Origin: Halorubrum rutilum
GTDB lineage: Archaea; Halobacteriota; Halobacteria; Halobacteriales; Haloferacaceae
Assembly: GCF_024494565.1 (NCBI RefSeq)
Contig: NZ_JANHDN010000010.1
Location: forward strand, 1-60,180
Direction of reading: 5' to 3'
DNA length: 60,180 nucleotides
Part shown: positions 9,716-18,153 of the stretch, piece by piece
Position numbering within the stretch: position 1 is the stretch's first letter
Layout: every line of letters begins with the position of its first letter
Translations under genes and position numbers: made by a program
The notes under the pieces: model-generated
What the model was told of the DNA's origin: nothing
The model's input: the letters and a program-made list of their open reading frames with translations, nothing else
The model's database searches: none

Positions 9716-10015
9716 CTACTCGTCGTCTCTCCAGCTCCCCCACACTTCTCGGTACTTGCCGAGTTCGCGGTACTCCTTCTTCCGCTCGAAGGCGTCGATG
9801 GCGTAGATCACCTCGTTGTCCTTGTCCCAATCGATCAGCACGCGAAAGTCGCCGACGCGAAGCTTGTAGCCGGGATGGTTCTTCAACCGGTCAAGGAAAT
9901 GGTCCGGAAAGTCGCCGATGTCCTCCAGCTTGGTGATGATCCGCTCGGCGTCCTCCGTCTCAAACTGTTCCAGCGTTTCGACCAACGTCTCTGTCAGAAC
10001 GATCTCGTGAGCCAC
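9716..10015 (-). CDS. RelE/ParE-family toxin
   Basis: This 99-residue protein starts MAHEIVLTETLVETLEQF. The pattern LKNHPGYKLRVGDFRVLIDWDKDNEVIYAIDAFERKKEYREL is typical of the RelE/ParE superfamily: a basic patch, the LRVGDFRV strand and a C-terminal strand plus helix. RelE homologues cleave mRNA at the ribosome, whereas ParE homologues poison gyrase; the sequence does not decide between them. It lies 10 bp downstream of an RHH antitoxin gene, the expected order for a type II pair. Confidence 0.88.
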   Translation of the reverse strand: MAHEIVLTETLVETLEQFETEDAERIITKLEDIGDFPDHFLDRLKNHPGYKLRVGDFRVLIDWDKDNEVIYAIDAFERKKEYRELGKYREVWGSWRDDE

Positions 10016-10025
10016 CGTTTAGCCC

Positions 10026-10298
10026 TCAGTCGTCGATGCCGAGGCGTTCGCGGGCCTCGTCCGTGGACATCGTCCGCCCCGCTGCAACGTCCGCGTAGCC
10101 CTCCGAGACGCCCTCCTGCGCGCCGGGCGTCAGAATCGGCTCCGTGGTATCGCGCAGAACCTCACGGATGAACTCCGAGCGGTTGGTGTAATTCAATTCC
10201 TCAGCCAGTTCGTCGATTTCTTCGAGAAGCCGCTTCGGGACTTTGACGTTCAATTTGACCATGTCTCCGTCGCCGTTGTCGCTCGCGTCCGTACTCAT
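10026..10298 (-). CDS. RHH antitoxin partner of the RelE-like toxin
   Basis: This 90-residue protein begins MSTDASDNGDGDMVKLNVKV. Residues about 13-55 form an RHH DNA-binding unit (VKLNVKVPKRLLEEIDE, then NRSEFIREVLRDT). The C-terminal stretch (TMSTDEARERLGIDD) would wrap the toxin. The ATG at 10298 is preferred to an upstream extension to 10496, whose extra sequence is low-complexity Arg/Ser-rich and shadow-like. The pair probably autoregulates by RHH binding upstream of 10298, as is known for this class. Confidence 0.86.
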   Translation of the reverse strand: MSTDASDNGDGDMVKLNVKVPKRLLEEIDELAEELNYTNRSEFIREVLRDTTEPILTPGAQEGVSEGYADVAAGRTMSTDEARERLGIDD

Positions 10299-10556
10299 AA
10301 TGCGTGGTATGCGGGTGGTACTCAAAGAACTGTCGCTCAGTCGTCGCGCGGATCGGCGACCGCCCGGTGGAGACCGCGAAGAACGGCCTCCAGCGGGTCG
10401 GCTCACACTCCCGATACGGCTTCGGAGAGCTTCGAGTGAAGCCCGTCGAACCCCGGTCAGACCAGTGTAAGAACTCAGAGAAGAACGGCGAAACAACGGA
10501 GTGAGAAATCCGACTGATGACAGGCGAATCGGCGACTAAACATCACGCGGTTCCGT

Positions 10557-10638
10557 GAATAAAAAATCGTATTCACAACAACTGCTAACTGGCCATCAAA
10601 CACCAGAATAAAGAAATCGTATTACCAACAACTGTCAA
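10557..10638. repeat. Imperfect direct repeat between two regulators
   Basis: Two copies of about 33 bp (10557-10589 and 10606-10638) share the pattern GAATAAA, AATCGTATT, ACCAACAACTG/ACAACAACTG, then AAC. They are AT-rich and lie between the antitoxin gene and the 3' end of the phiH1-repressor-like gene. They could be operator copies or a small duplication. Confidence 0.7.
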
Positions 10639-10648
10639 CCGTCAACTG

Positions 10649-11200
10649 TTAGAGGGTGCTTTGTTCGAAGATGCGCTTGGTATCGTCGTGTGGCGTGGTG
10701 TCGTCAGCCTCGGCGAGTTGCTCCCGGCCGGCCGCGGTCAGCCGCCAGTGATTTGTTTTCTGGCTATCGTCGCGCTCGACGAGCTCGTCGTCGTGCATTC
10801 TTATCAGCCGGACGCGAATCGTCGATTTCGCGTATGGGAGCGCATCGTACAGCATGCTCGTCGGCGTCCACTCGGCTTCATAAATCGCAATCTCGTGGAG
10901 GATGGTGTTCGGGTTAAGGCTGGTCTGGCGTCCGGCGAAGTACTCTTCGAGATCCACCTTTTCGATCGGCGGGAGATCGGCCTCGTCAACTACGGCGCGA
11001 CCAGCATCAGTCAGCCACCACCTGAAATCGCGTTGTGGGGGTTCCTCGTGCTCGACGTAGGTGCCATCAAACCGTCGCAAGCGCATGTAGGCGCCCTTGT
11101 ATGAGGTTGGGAGGTGCTCGGCAATCTCACGTGTACCCGCCGGGCCAAGCCAGTCGAGGACCCAACAGAACTCGGCTTCGGTGACGAGAGAATAAGACAT
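10649..11200 (-). CDS. PhiH1-repressor-like double winged-helix regulator
   Basis: This 183-residue protein starts MSYSLVTEAEFCWVLDWL. The N-terminal half (PAGTREIAEHLPTSYKGAYMRLRRF) and the C-terminal half (WTPTSMLYDALPYAKSTIRVRLIRM, then DDELVERD) each read as a winged-helix unit, as in haloarchaeal phiH1-repressor-like proteins. The longer frame to 11407 adds an Arg/Ser-rich stretch from non-coding sequence and is not used. Targets are unknown. It is on the same strand as the toxin-antitoxin pair but 350 bp upstream, so probably a separate unit. Confidence 0.75.
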   Translation of the reverse strand: MSYSLVTEAEFCWVLDWLGPAGTREIAEHLPTSYKGAYMRLRRFDGTYVEHEEPPQRDFRWWLTDAGRAVVDEADLPPIEKVDLEEYFAGRQTSLNPNTILHEIAIYEAEWTPTSMLYDALPYAKSTIRVRLIRMHDDELVERDDSQKTNHWRLTAAGREQLAEADDTTPHDDTKRIFEQSTL

Positions 11201-11431
11201 GCTACATGATACCACCGGCTGACTGATAACGCTATCGGCGAGAAACACGCTTCTGGCCGGCGAGCGAGCGTGTCTCCGCCGCGAGCGGCTTTTATTTCTG
11301 GATTTTGTATGCGCGTTCGCATGGCGCGCTCGCGAGAAGGAAGATGTTGAGGCGAGCGAGTAGCTTTGCTTTCTGCTTCGCCCACGTGCGCGGCCTCTCG
11401 CTCTCACATAAGGCGCTGGCTACCGCTCCCG

Positions 11432-11569
11432 TCATTCGTCGACCGCCTCGATATCGACCGAGAAGGTGACACCCCACGAGTAGTGGACGCCGATCGTGCC
11501 GTCGTGATCGGTCATCGGCCTCTTCGTCGTGCCACAGCCCGGACAGTCGACAGCGAAAGTTTCGGCCAT
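11432..11569 (-). CDS. Small CPxCG zinc-finger protein
   Basis: This 45-residue frame (MAETFAVDCPGCGTTKRPMT to FSVDIEAVDE) has one CPGCG knuckle near the N-terminus. Haloarchaea encode many single-domain CPxCG microproteins; with one Cys pair here, zinc would need dimerisation or other ligands. The start ATG at 11569 and stop fit an isolated monocistronic gene. Function is unknown. Confidence 0.55.
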   Translation of the reverse strand: MAETFAVDCPGCGTTKRPMTDHDGTIGVHYSWGVTFSVDIEAVDE

Positions 11570-12004
11570 ACGGGCTGTCTATCCCAAATCGAAAAGAGCG
11601 TGTAGGATCGTTCTCTATTGTTACGAAGCGAAGTATTTTGCCACGTGGTGTGATACTGTCTTCTGCTGGCACCCACCTCCGAGATGGAACGAGACATGTC
11701 ACGCACACGCGGCAGCCCATGAGGGCCCGGGTGCCAGCCCCCTGCTGTAGGGGCTCTCTGGTATGATGGCAACTAGTTACGACTCCAACTGCGAACAGAG
11801 GGATGTCGTGTCGCAGTACTTCGAAGAGCGATTCGTCCGGTCGGAAGTGGACCGCTCAGACGGCTGAATCCCATCTCGGTCGCTCATGGCAGAATCCCAA
11901 GACGGAACGACATCAACACTGTGATACACATATGTATTGTATTATTTCAAAACTGTCAGATGTCACCTAATGTTTAAGCCACGGTAGTGTCACATGGAGT
12001 TGAG
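11570..12004. other. Intergenic region with hairpin, possible short ORF and promoter
   Basis: A hairpin (AGCCCC/GGGGCT) lies near 11738-11757. A 33-codon frame starts at ATG 11765 (MATSYDSNCEQRDVVSQYFE) with no family match I can name; it is not annotated as a gene. Near 11973-11977 a TTTAA box is placed about 28 nt before ATG 12005, fitting leaderless transcription of the next gene. Confidence 0.45.
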
Positions 12005-13177
12005 ATGAGACTAATTGTGATCACTCTCCTGGTGATTGTCGCTACAGTGAGCGGCGGTGTCGTGGCTGCTGACGGTGCAGCTATTGAGACGAGCAGCGAC
12101 ATGAACAGTGTTCAAGATGCTAATGCCGTCTCTGAAACGCAGTCCCTACAGGAAACTACCGGAGCGAGAGAAACAACGACTTCTCGTGATCTGAGCGGTT
12201 CCAGCTGGGATCTCGCTCTCGGAAACGGCGCGCTAGTTGCCGACACAGCGAATCAAACCGCTGGCAACAACAGTTCAAGTAGTGAGCCCGCTGCTGAACG
12301 CACACTGAGCTCTGACCAGGTCGTCCCTGGTGGGGAGGTAACCGTTACTGTGGAGGCGGAGGCACAAGGTGACACGTTTACCGTCTCTGAGAACTTCAAT
12401 CCGACTGTTGATGACGCGTCGATCGAGTCAATTACTGTTAATGGAGACCCGCCGATCCCCATTGCGAGCGCAGCAGATTCAACTGGTGCAACCGTCGCGC
12501 TTGATGGACTGAATCTCGGTGACAATATTGTCATCGAATACCGTATTGGAGTGTCTACTGATGCAGAAGTTGGGACAAACTACTCAATCACAGGCGATGT
12601 CACAAATGATGGCGAAGCGTCCCTCGGTACTGATAAGATTGATGTGACAAAGTACGCTGTTGAGCGCAACCTGAGCTCCAATCAGGTGGCACCTGGCGGA
12701 GAACTGACGGTCACTACGCAAACGGAAGCGCGAGACAGTACGCTTACGATCAGTGAAGTAGTTACGCCTGCTGTCAACGAGACGGAAATTGAGTCAGTGA
12801 CTGTCGGTGAAGATTCTGTCACGCCAGCAACTGAAACAGCAAATGCAACTGCTGTCACGGTCACAGTTGATGACCTCAATTCTAGTGATAGTGTTAGAGT
12901 GGAGTACACGCTGAATATCTCGACGGATGCAGACGTTGGAACGAACTACTCGATAACAGGCACGGTCGCAGACAGCAATATAGAAACGTCCACAAAAAGG
13001 ACTGAATTTACTATCAAGGATGCATCACCACTCGACGGCGCTGCTGGCGAGTATGATGAGGACAATGACGGTGATGTAACTGCAAGTGAGTTGGGGAGCG
13101 CAGTCGCCGACTTTGGACAAGGAGACGTGTCTGCGAGTGAACTCGGTGAGGTTGTCACTGCGTTCGGTCAGTCATAG
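12005..13177 (+). CDS. Secreted protein of two Ig-like modules plus EF-hand/FGQS tail
   Basis: This 390-residue protein starts MRLIVITLLVIVATVSGGV, a signal peptide; the ATG at 11987 is an alternative. After a Ser/Thr-rich spacer come two homologous modules of about 110 residues, each opening with a LSS-x-QV-x-PGGE-x-TVT motif and closing with GTNYSITG. The S8 protease at 421 has one such module before the same tail. The C-terminus is SPLDGAAGEYDEDNDGDVTA with an EF-hand loop, ending TAFGQS. No enzyme domain is present, so it may be a structural or binding component of the tail-bearing set. A strong hairpin follows the stop codon. Confidence 0.75.
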   Translation: MRLIVITLLVIVATVSGGVVAADGAAIETSSDMNSVQDANAVSETQSLQETTGARETTTSRDLSGSSWDLALGNGALVADTANQTAGNNSSSSEPAAERTLSSDQVVPGGEVTVTVEAEAQGDTFTVSENFNPTVDDASIESITVNGDPPIPIASAADSTGATVALDGLNLGDNIVIEYRIGVSTDAEVGTNYSITGDVTNDGEASLGTDKIDVTKYAVERNLSSNQVAPGGELTVTTQTEARDSTLTISEVVTPAVNETEIESVTVGEDSVTPATETANATAVTVTVDDLNSSDSVRVEYTLNISTDADVGTNYSITGTVADSNIETSTKRTEFTIKDASPLDGAAGEYDEDNDGDVTASELGSAVADFGQGDVSASELGEVVTAFGQS

Positions 13178-13200
13178 GTGTGTGAGTCGTGTTCCGGCGA

Positions 13201-13223
13201 GTGAGGGCGTGCGGCGCCCTCAC
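13201..13223 (+). terminator. Perfect 9-bp stem-loop after the Ig-module gene
   Basis: GTGAGGGCG and CGCCCTCAC form a perfect stem around a five-base loop, 23 nt past the stop codon at 13177. There is no long T-run, so it may act as an RNA-stabilising 3' end rather than a classical terminator. Confidence 0.6.
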
Positions 13224-13300
13224 CAATTGCGGCGAGAGATTTACGTTGACATCCTCCTCGCGCTAAACAGTAGTTGCCGAATCAAATCTTGTTCCGTAGT

Positions 13301-13362
13301 GAACTACCCCTGCCTACTCGCCGCCTTCGGCGGCTCCTTGAGGCAGGGGCTTCCTGTTTCCA
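13301..13362 (-). ncRNA. TnpB right-end guide-RNA-like (omegaRNA/reRNA) hairpin, relic
   Basis: On the minus strand the sequence folds as GCCCCTGCCT ... AGGCAGGGGTAGTTC, with an inner CCGCC/GGCGG hairpin and the spacer CAAGGAG. The same architecture lies beside the tnpB at 35077 and, as a relic, near 29690. In TnpB systems this right end is the 3' part of the guide RNA, and sequence just beyond it is the guide. Here the guide would read into ISH3-derived sequence. The element is truncated, so activity is unlikely. Confidence 0.6.
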
Positions 13363-13669
13363 CGACGCGCTTTGCAGACACAACCGCAGTGTCCACAGCG
13401 AGCGCAGTCTCCACAGGCGGTAATTCGGAGTGTCCCACTCCTAGATCGGTGAGTCCGCGAGAAAGAATGTTCCACGCTGCGTTTGCGTCTCTGTCCGCCT
13501 TGAAGCCACAGGCAAGACAGGAGTGCTCACGCACCCACAGAGGTTTATCGGTTTCGACGCCACACTGGGCGCACTCTTTGGTGGTTCCTTCGGGTTCAAC
13601 TTCCGCGAAATACGTGGCTTCCCGCTCGCACTTCGTTTCGAGCATGTCGGTGAAGATATTCCATGCTGC
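13304..13669 (-). pseudogene. tnpB: 3' fragment of tnpB (RNA-guided nuclease), fused to ISH3 sequence
   Basis: About 120 codons remain of a TnpB C-terminus: YFAEVEPEGTTKECAQCG, a four-Cys zinc ribbon (CAQC, CLAC), and the RuvC-III signature KADRDANAAWNIL. The reading frame continues upstream into the ISH3 transposase remnant at about residue 47 of the open frame (IHVIAEL/AAWNIF), giving a chimeric ORF of 168 codons from 13810. RuvC-I and RuvC-II are missing, so it cannot be an active nuclease. The right end with its hairpin is still attached. Confidence 0.8.
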
Positions 13670-14310
13670 TAACTCTGCGATGACGTGAATTTGGTCGAAT
13701 CCACGGTCGAGGTAGGCGTGTCGAATCGAGACGTACTGTTTGGCTGTCTCGGGCAAGGAACGAACGGCTTCGCGCTTGGCGCGAAAGCCGTTCGCGTCCA
13801 TCGGGACCACCGCAAGCGTAAATCGCGTGCGAGGAGCGACAATATACAGTGTTGCGAAGCAAAACGCTTTGTTCGTTCCGAGATCTGGATACGTGGTTAG
13901 GACGTGGCCTGTGTCGGCAGACCCGTAGAAGCGCCACTCGTGGAGATCGATGGCAACATCGACGAACGCAGGAAGTTGGCGCTGAGACTAGGGGACTTCG
14001 AACACTCGATCTCGGACGCCATCGAACTAGTCAGTGACGGCGTCTGGTGAGGGATTGCGCAAGTGGTACAGCAGCGATTTAGCGAGCGAATTTCGAGCGT
14101 AGCGGTGATATCGACGTGCTCGTCACGATCAAGCTGGAGCGTTTTCCCACCCGTATTTGCGAGCTCCTGATCAAAAGCAATCCGAGAGAGGATTTCTTGG
14201 AAATCCTCTCTCGTGTACTTTCCACACGGTTTCACGCCGAATTCGAGCTCTGGGAACAGCACCGCCGACGCAGCACGGCAAACCTGTTTCGCCTCAGCTG
14301 TCTGGATCAT
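13670..14310 (-). pseudogene. Frameshifted ISH3-family transposase remnant
   Basis: The N-terminus is readable from 14310: MIQTAEAKQVCRAAS, then FPELEFGVKPCGKYTREDF and RIAFDQELANTGGKTLQ. The frame is then lost near LEIRSLNR, and matching transposase sequence resumes in another frame up to VSIRHAYLDRGFDQIHVI, which carries the second catalytic Asp. The C-terminal third with the catalytic Glu has been replaced by the tnpB fragment. It is the same family as the intact copy at 15158. Confidence 0.8.
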
Positions 14311-14484
14311 CTGTTAACCAACACAGCCCAGCATCAAGAGCCTCAGTCAGATTCGGCAACTACTGTAAAGGGCGTGGCGTTCTCTTTGCACTTCCATAAC
14401 AATCATATCCCCGTTCTTAATCCCACACTGATCGTAGCCTGTTTGAAAAAAAATATATTCACTCTTTTCATGTAGTTAGTGGAA

Positions 14485-14637
14485 ATGGAACTCGCATTCG
14501 AGTGTTCATGCGGGGAGTCGGTGGTAGTAACATCGACGGATGAGCGATCGGTTACTGATAGACCCGTGTGTCCACACTGCGGGACTACCTTCACTGTCAC
14601 CGTCACCGAGATGCAGCGGCCGCGAGATCGCAACTAG
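14485..14637 (+). CDS. Small two-knuckle zinc-ribbon protein
   Basis: This 50-residue frame (MELAFECSCGESVVV to TEMQRPRDRN) has CSCG and CPHCG knuckles separated by about 20 residues, a complete four-Cys zinc-ribbon. The start ATG at 14485 fits, and the ORF is short but well coded. Haloarchaeal zinc microproteins of this size are common, mostly of unknown function. It is preserved between two IS copies. Confidence 0.62.
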   Translation: MELAFECSCGESVVVTSTDERSVTDRPVCPHCGTTFTVTVTEMQRPRDRN

Positions 14638-14725
14638 GTCTAGCGCGACCCCCACCCTGAAAGTACACCCTCGTTTTACCATGTATCAACCCTTCGCTCC
14701 GGGTATGCCCTCATAGGCTACGCGG

Positions 14726-15052
14726 ATGACGGTCGACCTCCCAGAGCTCGGCTTCGACGCTGACGACGCCGTCGCGGTCGCGATCGACGAGCGTGACGAG
14801 ACAACGGTGGTTGAGGTCGAACACGACATTGACGACTGGACGCTCACGTTCAACGAGGACGGCGAGCTCACGTGGCCGCCCGGCCAATCGGCGCCACGTT
14901 GGCTCGGTCTCGTGATCAAGACGGCGGCACCCGAGCTGCGGGTGACGAGAAATGGGCATCCACGTCGATCGGTCAGGCGTGCGTCGATGGCGCTACACCT
15001 GTCCGCGCATGTTCAGGACACCAGCAAAATAGGAGACACGGCTCAGAAGTAA
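14726..15052 (+). CDS. Conserved-looking small acidic protein, C-terminus possibly altered
   Basis: This 108-residue frame starts MTVDLPELGFDADDAVAVAI. The first 75 residues are acidic and well coded (EVEHDIDDWTLTFNEDGEL, then APRWLGLVIKTAAPELRV), as expected for a haloarchaeal cytosolic protein. The last 35 residues are basic and less typical and end 24 bp before the ISH3 element, so IS insertion may have replaced the native C-terminus. I do not recognise a family. Confidence 0.5.
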   Translation: MTVDLPELGFDADDAVAVAIDERDETTVVEVEHDIDDWTLTFNEDGELTWPPGQSAPRWLGLVIKTAAPELRVTRNGHPRRSVRRASMALHLSAHVQDTSKIGDTAQK

Positions 15053-15075
15053 TACAGCAGAAACCCCACGGTTTT

Positions 15076-16452
15076 ACAGTAGTTGCTGAAGTGGGAGAGA
15101 ATCGATTGTCGTCGCGGTCGTTGTCTCGATATGGTCGAGACAGCCGAGGCGAACTAGGTGAGTCGTGCCGCTTCGTCGATGCTGTTCCCGGAGCTGAATT
15201 TCGGTGTTGCGGACAACGGCACCCATCCGAGCGAGGACTTCCAGCGAGTCCTCGCTCGGATTGCCTTCGACAACGAGTTTGCTAACGCTGGCGCGAAAGC
15301 GTATCAACTTGCTCGTGGTGATGACATAGATGTTGGAGCTAAGTCACGGAATTCACTGGCGAGAGCCCTGCTGTACCATCTTCGTGGACTGGAAGCGGAG
15401 GCGGTCAACGCTCAGTTTGACCGCGTCCGCGATGCTGTTCTCACTGAAGCAACTCGCAACCGGCTGTTCACACAGCCAGTTGATGTTGCAATCGACGTTC
15501 ACGACTGGCTGTATTACGGCGATAGCGACACATCGCACGTCTCGCGGACTGATCCTGACCGAGGAACCGACTGTGCCTACAAGTTTGCCACCATCTGTAT
15601 CGTCGATCCACGTGTCCGATTTACACTTGGATGGGTCGCGCTGGACGGTGATGAGACCGACGAGCTGGCGGAGGCGCTCCGCCAACTCATCTCACAAGCA
15701 CGGGAGTACGTCGAAATCAATCGTGTCTACCTCGATCGTGGCTTCTACCGCGTCCATCTCGCGTTGGCGCTAGAAGAACTGGGCGTTGAGTTCGTCACGC
15801 GTGCGCCACAGACGCGGAAGGTACAGCGATTTATCGCCGACCACGACGAAGACACATTCGTCTCGGAGTACGAGATGGCACGGTCGAATCCACCGACGGG
15901 CCGGACGACAGTCCGGCTCGTCGTTGTCCCGCATCGCTCCCGTGAGGACGATCACTTCTGCCTCGTCACCAACCGCGAAGTCACGCGTGACCTCGCTCAA
16001 CCGCTGGCAGAAGCCTATCGTCATCGGTGGGGTATCGAAACATCCTACCGAAAGGTCTCGGAGTTTCTCCCGAAAACGTCCTCACCGACATTCTCTGTCC
16101 GGTTATTCTACTTTCTGTTTGCTGTAGCTCTCTACAATCTGTGGGTATTAACGAACTTGCTACTCACACCAGACCGGGCGGTCGGGAGAACACCAGTCCT
16201 CCCGACCGCCCTCTTCCAGCAGTTTCTCGGTCCAATTCCAGATGGATAGCGTGTCACTCGGCGGCTGACTCGGGTCGTTTGCCCGAGTCAGTACGCCGCT
16301 GACTACTGGCGAGACTGCCAGAACACTCCTCGTCGGAGGTTCTTGGCCGGCAGAGACTCATCAATTCCCGCTCAAAATAGAACCAACCCTGAGAGGCGGA
16401 GATAGATCGAAGTTTACTCCGCAAATCTCTCTGTCGAATCAGCAACTACTGT
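15076..16452. mobile_element. ISH3-family insertion sequence
   Basis: Terminal inverted repeats are ACAGTAGTTGCTGA on the left and TCAGCAACTACTGT on the right. The 1377-bp length is right for ISH3-type elements. One transposase gene fills the plus strand. I could not identify a clean target-site duplication next to the ends (GTTTT left, TTAGC right). It is related to, but not identical with, the decayed copy at 13267-14366. Confidence 0.82.
15158..16249 (+). CDS. ISH3-family DDE transposase, N-terminus cut by a stop codon
   Basis: The frame holds 363 residues with the DDE positions visible: AIDVHDWLYYG, YLDRGF and HRWGIETSYR. Upstream in the same frame, ATG 15131 reads M-V-E-T-A-E-A-N and then TAG (15155-15157), followed by GTG 15158. 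The sister copy reads MIQTAEAKQVCRAAS at this place, so CAG to TAG is the likely change and only nine residues are lost. If GTG 15158 is used, the enzyme may still work. Confidence 0.82.
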   Translation: MSRAASSMLFPELNFGVADNGTHPSEDFQRVLARIAFDNEFANAGAKAYQLARGDDIDVGAKSRNSLARALLYHLRGLEAEAVNAQFDRVRDAVLTEATRNRLFTQPVDVAIDVHDWLYYGDSDTSHVSRTDPDRGTDCAYKFATICIVDPRVRFTLGWVALDGDETDELAEALRQLISQAREYVEINRVYLDRGFYRVHLALALEELGVEFVTRAPQTRKVQRFIADHDEDTFVSEYEMARSNPPTGRTTVRLVVVPHRSREDDHFCLVTNREVTRDLAQPLAEAYRHRWGIETSYRKVSEFLPKTSSPTFSVRLFYFLFAVALYNLWVLTNLLLTPDRAVGRTPVLPTALFQQFLGPIPDG

Positions 16453-16480
16453 TTAGCGGTGGGTAGCTCAAAACACGTGT

Positions 16481-17512
16481 CTACGACTGCCCGAACACAG
16501 TAACAACGTCTCCGAGTTCACTCGCAGTCAACTCGCCCTGCCCGTAGCTATTGACTGCGTTCCCGAGCTCGCTTGCGGTGATCGTCCCATCACCGTCATC
16601 GTCGAACTCGCCGGCGCTCCCACTGAGCGGCGAGCCGGGCTGACTCTGATTCCCGACAGGGCCACTCACGCGCTGCTCATCAGTGATCTCGAGTAAAAAA
16701 GGACTAATCACCAAGTCGTCCGGCGCAAACTCGTCAGGCCCGGGCTCGTCTTTATATATTCCTATCCCGAACGTTCGGCTTTCATTGAACTCTGTGTTCT
16801 CCACTGATGCTACAAAATAATCAGTGCCACCCTGGTTCCTAAATTCAAGAATTTTTTCATTCGCAGCGCTCCCGCTCACATTCTGTTCGAGTTCAACGTA
16901 CCAGTCTGGATTTACTTCTGGGTCACGAGAGATGGCAATCGTCGAGCCATTGTACTCGATATCGACCTCATACAGGACTCCACGTGTTCGTGGCTCTGTT
17001 GTGGCGACAGGATTTCCGTTCTGATCCACGATTTGGACTTCATACGCAGCGAACGTTTCACTCTCAAACATGCCAAGATCGCCTTGAACCGAGACATCTG
17101 GGAACGCAGTGGTCTCGGGACCAGAAACCGTCATCTGCGTCTGGCCCTCAATCAGATTACCCGGGTTGACCGACAGGTCACTAACAGTGTATGTCTGTGT
17201 CGCATTCTGGAGCGGTAGCGTCACTTGTTCGCCTGTGGCGGGTTTGACGACTCGGACAGTGTACTCTGATTCTGGCCCGAGTTCGAATGTCTCACCGTCA
17301 ACTGTTTGGACACTCAAATCCTGACTGAACGGCGACGGGCCATCTGTCCCACTACCGCTATACTCAATCTCAAATTGGCTTCCACTCTGTGCAGCCGTCG
17401 TACTCACCACAACAGAGACAGCGCCAATGGCAATGATGAGTGTGAGCAGCCACACCAGCCATCGCCGCGATGATCGCTCGTTGGTAGACGTATGGGAACT
17501 AGTATCAACCAC
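16481..17512 (-). CDS. Secreted protein of unknown function with EF-hand/FGQS tail
   Basis: This 343-residue protein uses GTG 17512, preceded by an AT-rich TATA-like stretch (TAAGATTTATTG) at leaderless distance. A basic N-region (ERSSRRWLVWLL) and hydrophobic segment to STTAAQS form the signal peptide. Residues about 40-285 are beta-rich and Asn/Ser/Thr-rich with several sequons; no named domain is recognised. The tail is SPLSGSAGEFDDDGDGTITA with a canonical EF-hand loop, ending TVFGQS. It belongs to the six-member set sharing this tail. Confidence 0.72.
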   Translation of the reverse strand: MVDTSSHTSTNERSSRRWLVWLLTLIIAIGAVSVVVSTTAAQSGSQFEIEYSGSGTDGPSPFSQDLSVQTVDGETFELGPESEYTVRVVKPATGEQVTLPLQNATQTYTVSDLSVNPGNLIEGQTQMTVSGPETTAFPDVSVQGDLGMFESETFAAYEVQIVDQNGNPVATTEPRTRGVLYEVDIEYNGSTIAISRDPEVNPDWYVELEQNVSGSAANEKILEFRNQGGTDYFVASVENTEFNESRTFGIGIYKDEPGPDEFAPDDLVISPFLLEITDEQRVSGPVGNQSQPGSPLSGSAGEFDDDGDGTITASELGNAVNSYGQGELTASELGDVVTVFGQS

Positions 17513-17760
17513 ACCACAATGTTCCCGTACATTTCAATAAATCTTATTTTTATTACGGATAATAGACGCCACGGTACATGACCCACGACGCCTCCGTGAC
17601 TCCAGTGGACGCATTCCGGTGTTACGTGTTGGACAGGACACAGACCGACACGCCCACACCGCACTTCTACCCAGCTAAGCATTGGGCCCTCTAATCTCCC
17701 ACCTGAGAATCCCAATACCAGACTTCTATACCTGGCAGACAGTCTTTCTGTATGGCGTGA

Positions 17761-18153
17761 ATTCAGACGCTCTCTCTTATTATCGGTTTCCCTGTTCTTG
17801 CGATATGCATCCACGAAATAACACATTTAGTGGCTGCTCGGATGGCCTACCCAGTTTCAATCGAACAGGATTCATGGATTCCATTTCGGATTCGGCTTGA
17901 TTTCGATCAGCTGCCCTCAAAGGCTACACTTCGGACGATTGCGCTCGCTCCGCTACTTGTTGGGTGTATGGCTGCTATTATCGCTGTTCACACCGGCGTC
18001 TGGACACAACTTAAAGCCGCTGACCCGTACTACCTCCACTACCTTGCAGCCGCATACTGGACTCTCTATAGTATCCCGAGCCCCGCGGATCTTCGACTCG
18101 CGCTACGGCCGCCGACAGATCGGATGGCGGACGTGCAGCTGAACGCACAATGA
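17761..18153 (+). pseudogene. Fragment of an M50/DUF3267-like membrane metalloprotease
   Basis: The frame has an in-frame stop at 17758-17760 and no good start, yet encodes HEITH at 17812-17826, a zinc-protease HExxH motif inside a hydrophobic segment. It continues with LAPLLVGCMAAIIAV and HYLAAAYWTLYSIPSPADL, which resembles the second conserved motif of M50-type intramembrane proteases. The first membrane segment is truncated, so this is probably a 5'-deleted gene. Its last codon overlaps the next frame. Family call is by motif only. Confidence 0.45.

Larger units (their letters stand above)
13267..14366. mobile_element. Decayed ISH3-family element carrying an inserted tnpB fragment
   Basis: The ends ACAGTAGTTGCCGAATC (13267) and GATTCGGCAACTACTGT (to 14366) are inverted and match the ends of the intact ISH3-type element at 15076-16452. 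The interior holds a frameshifted ISH3 transposase on the minus strand and, at its 3' side, the end of a TnpB-only element. A relic IS605-type right end (TTGACATCCTCC) abuts the left side at about 13247-13259, so insertions are nested. Confidence 0.72.

Noticed and set aside
17682..17900. 72-codon ORF overlapping the HEITH fragment
   Set aside because: Different frame from the protease motif, Cys-rich and without recognisable pattern.
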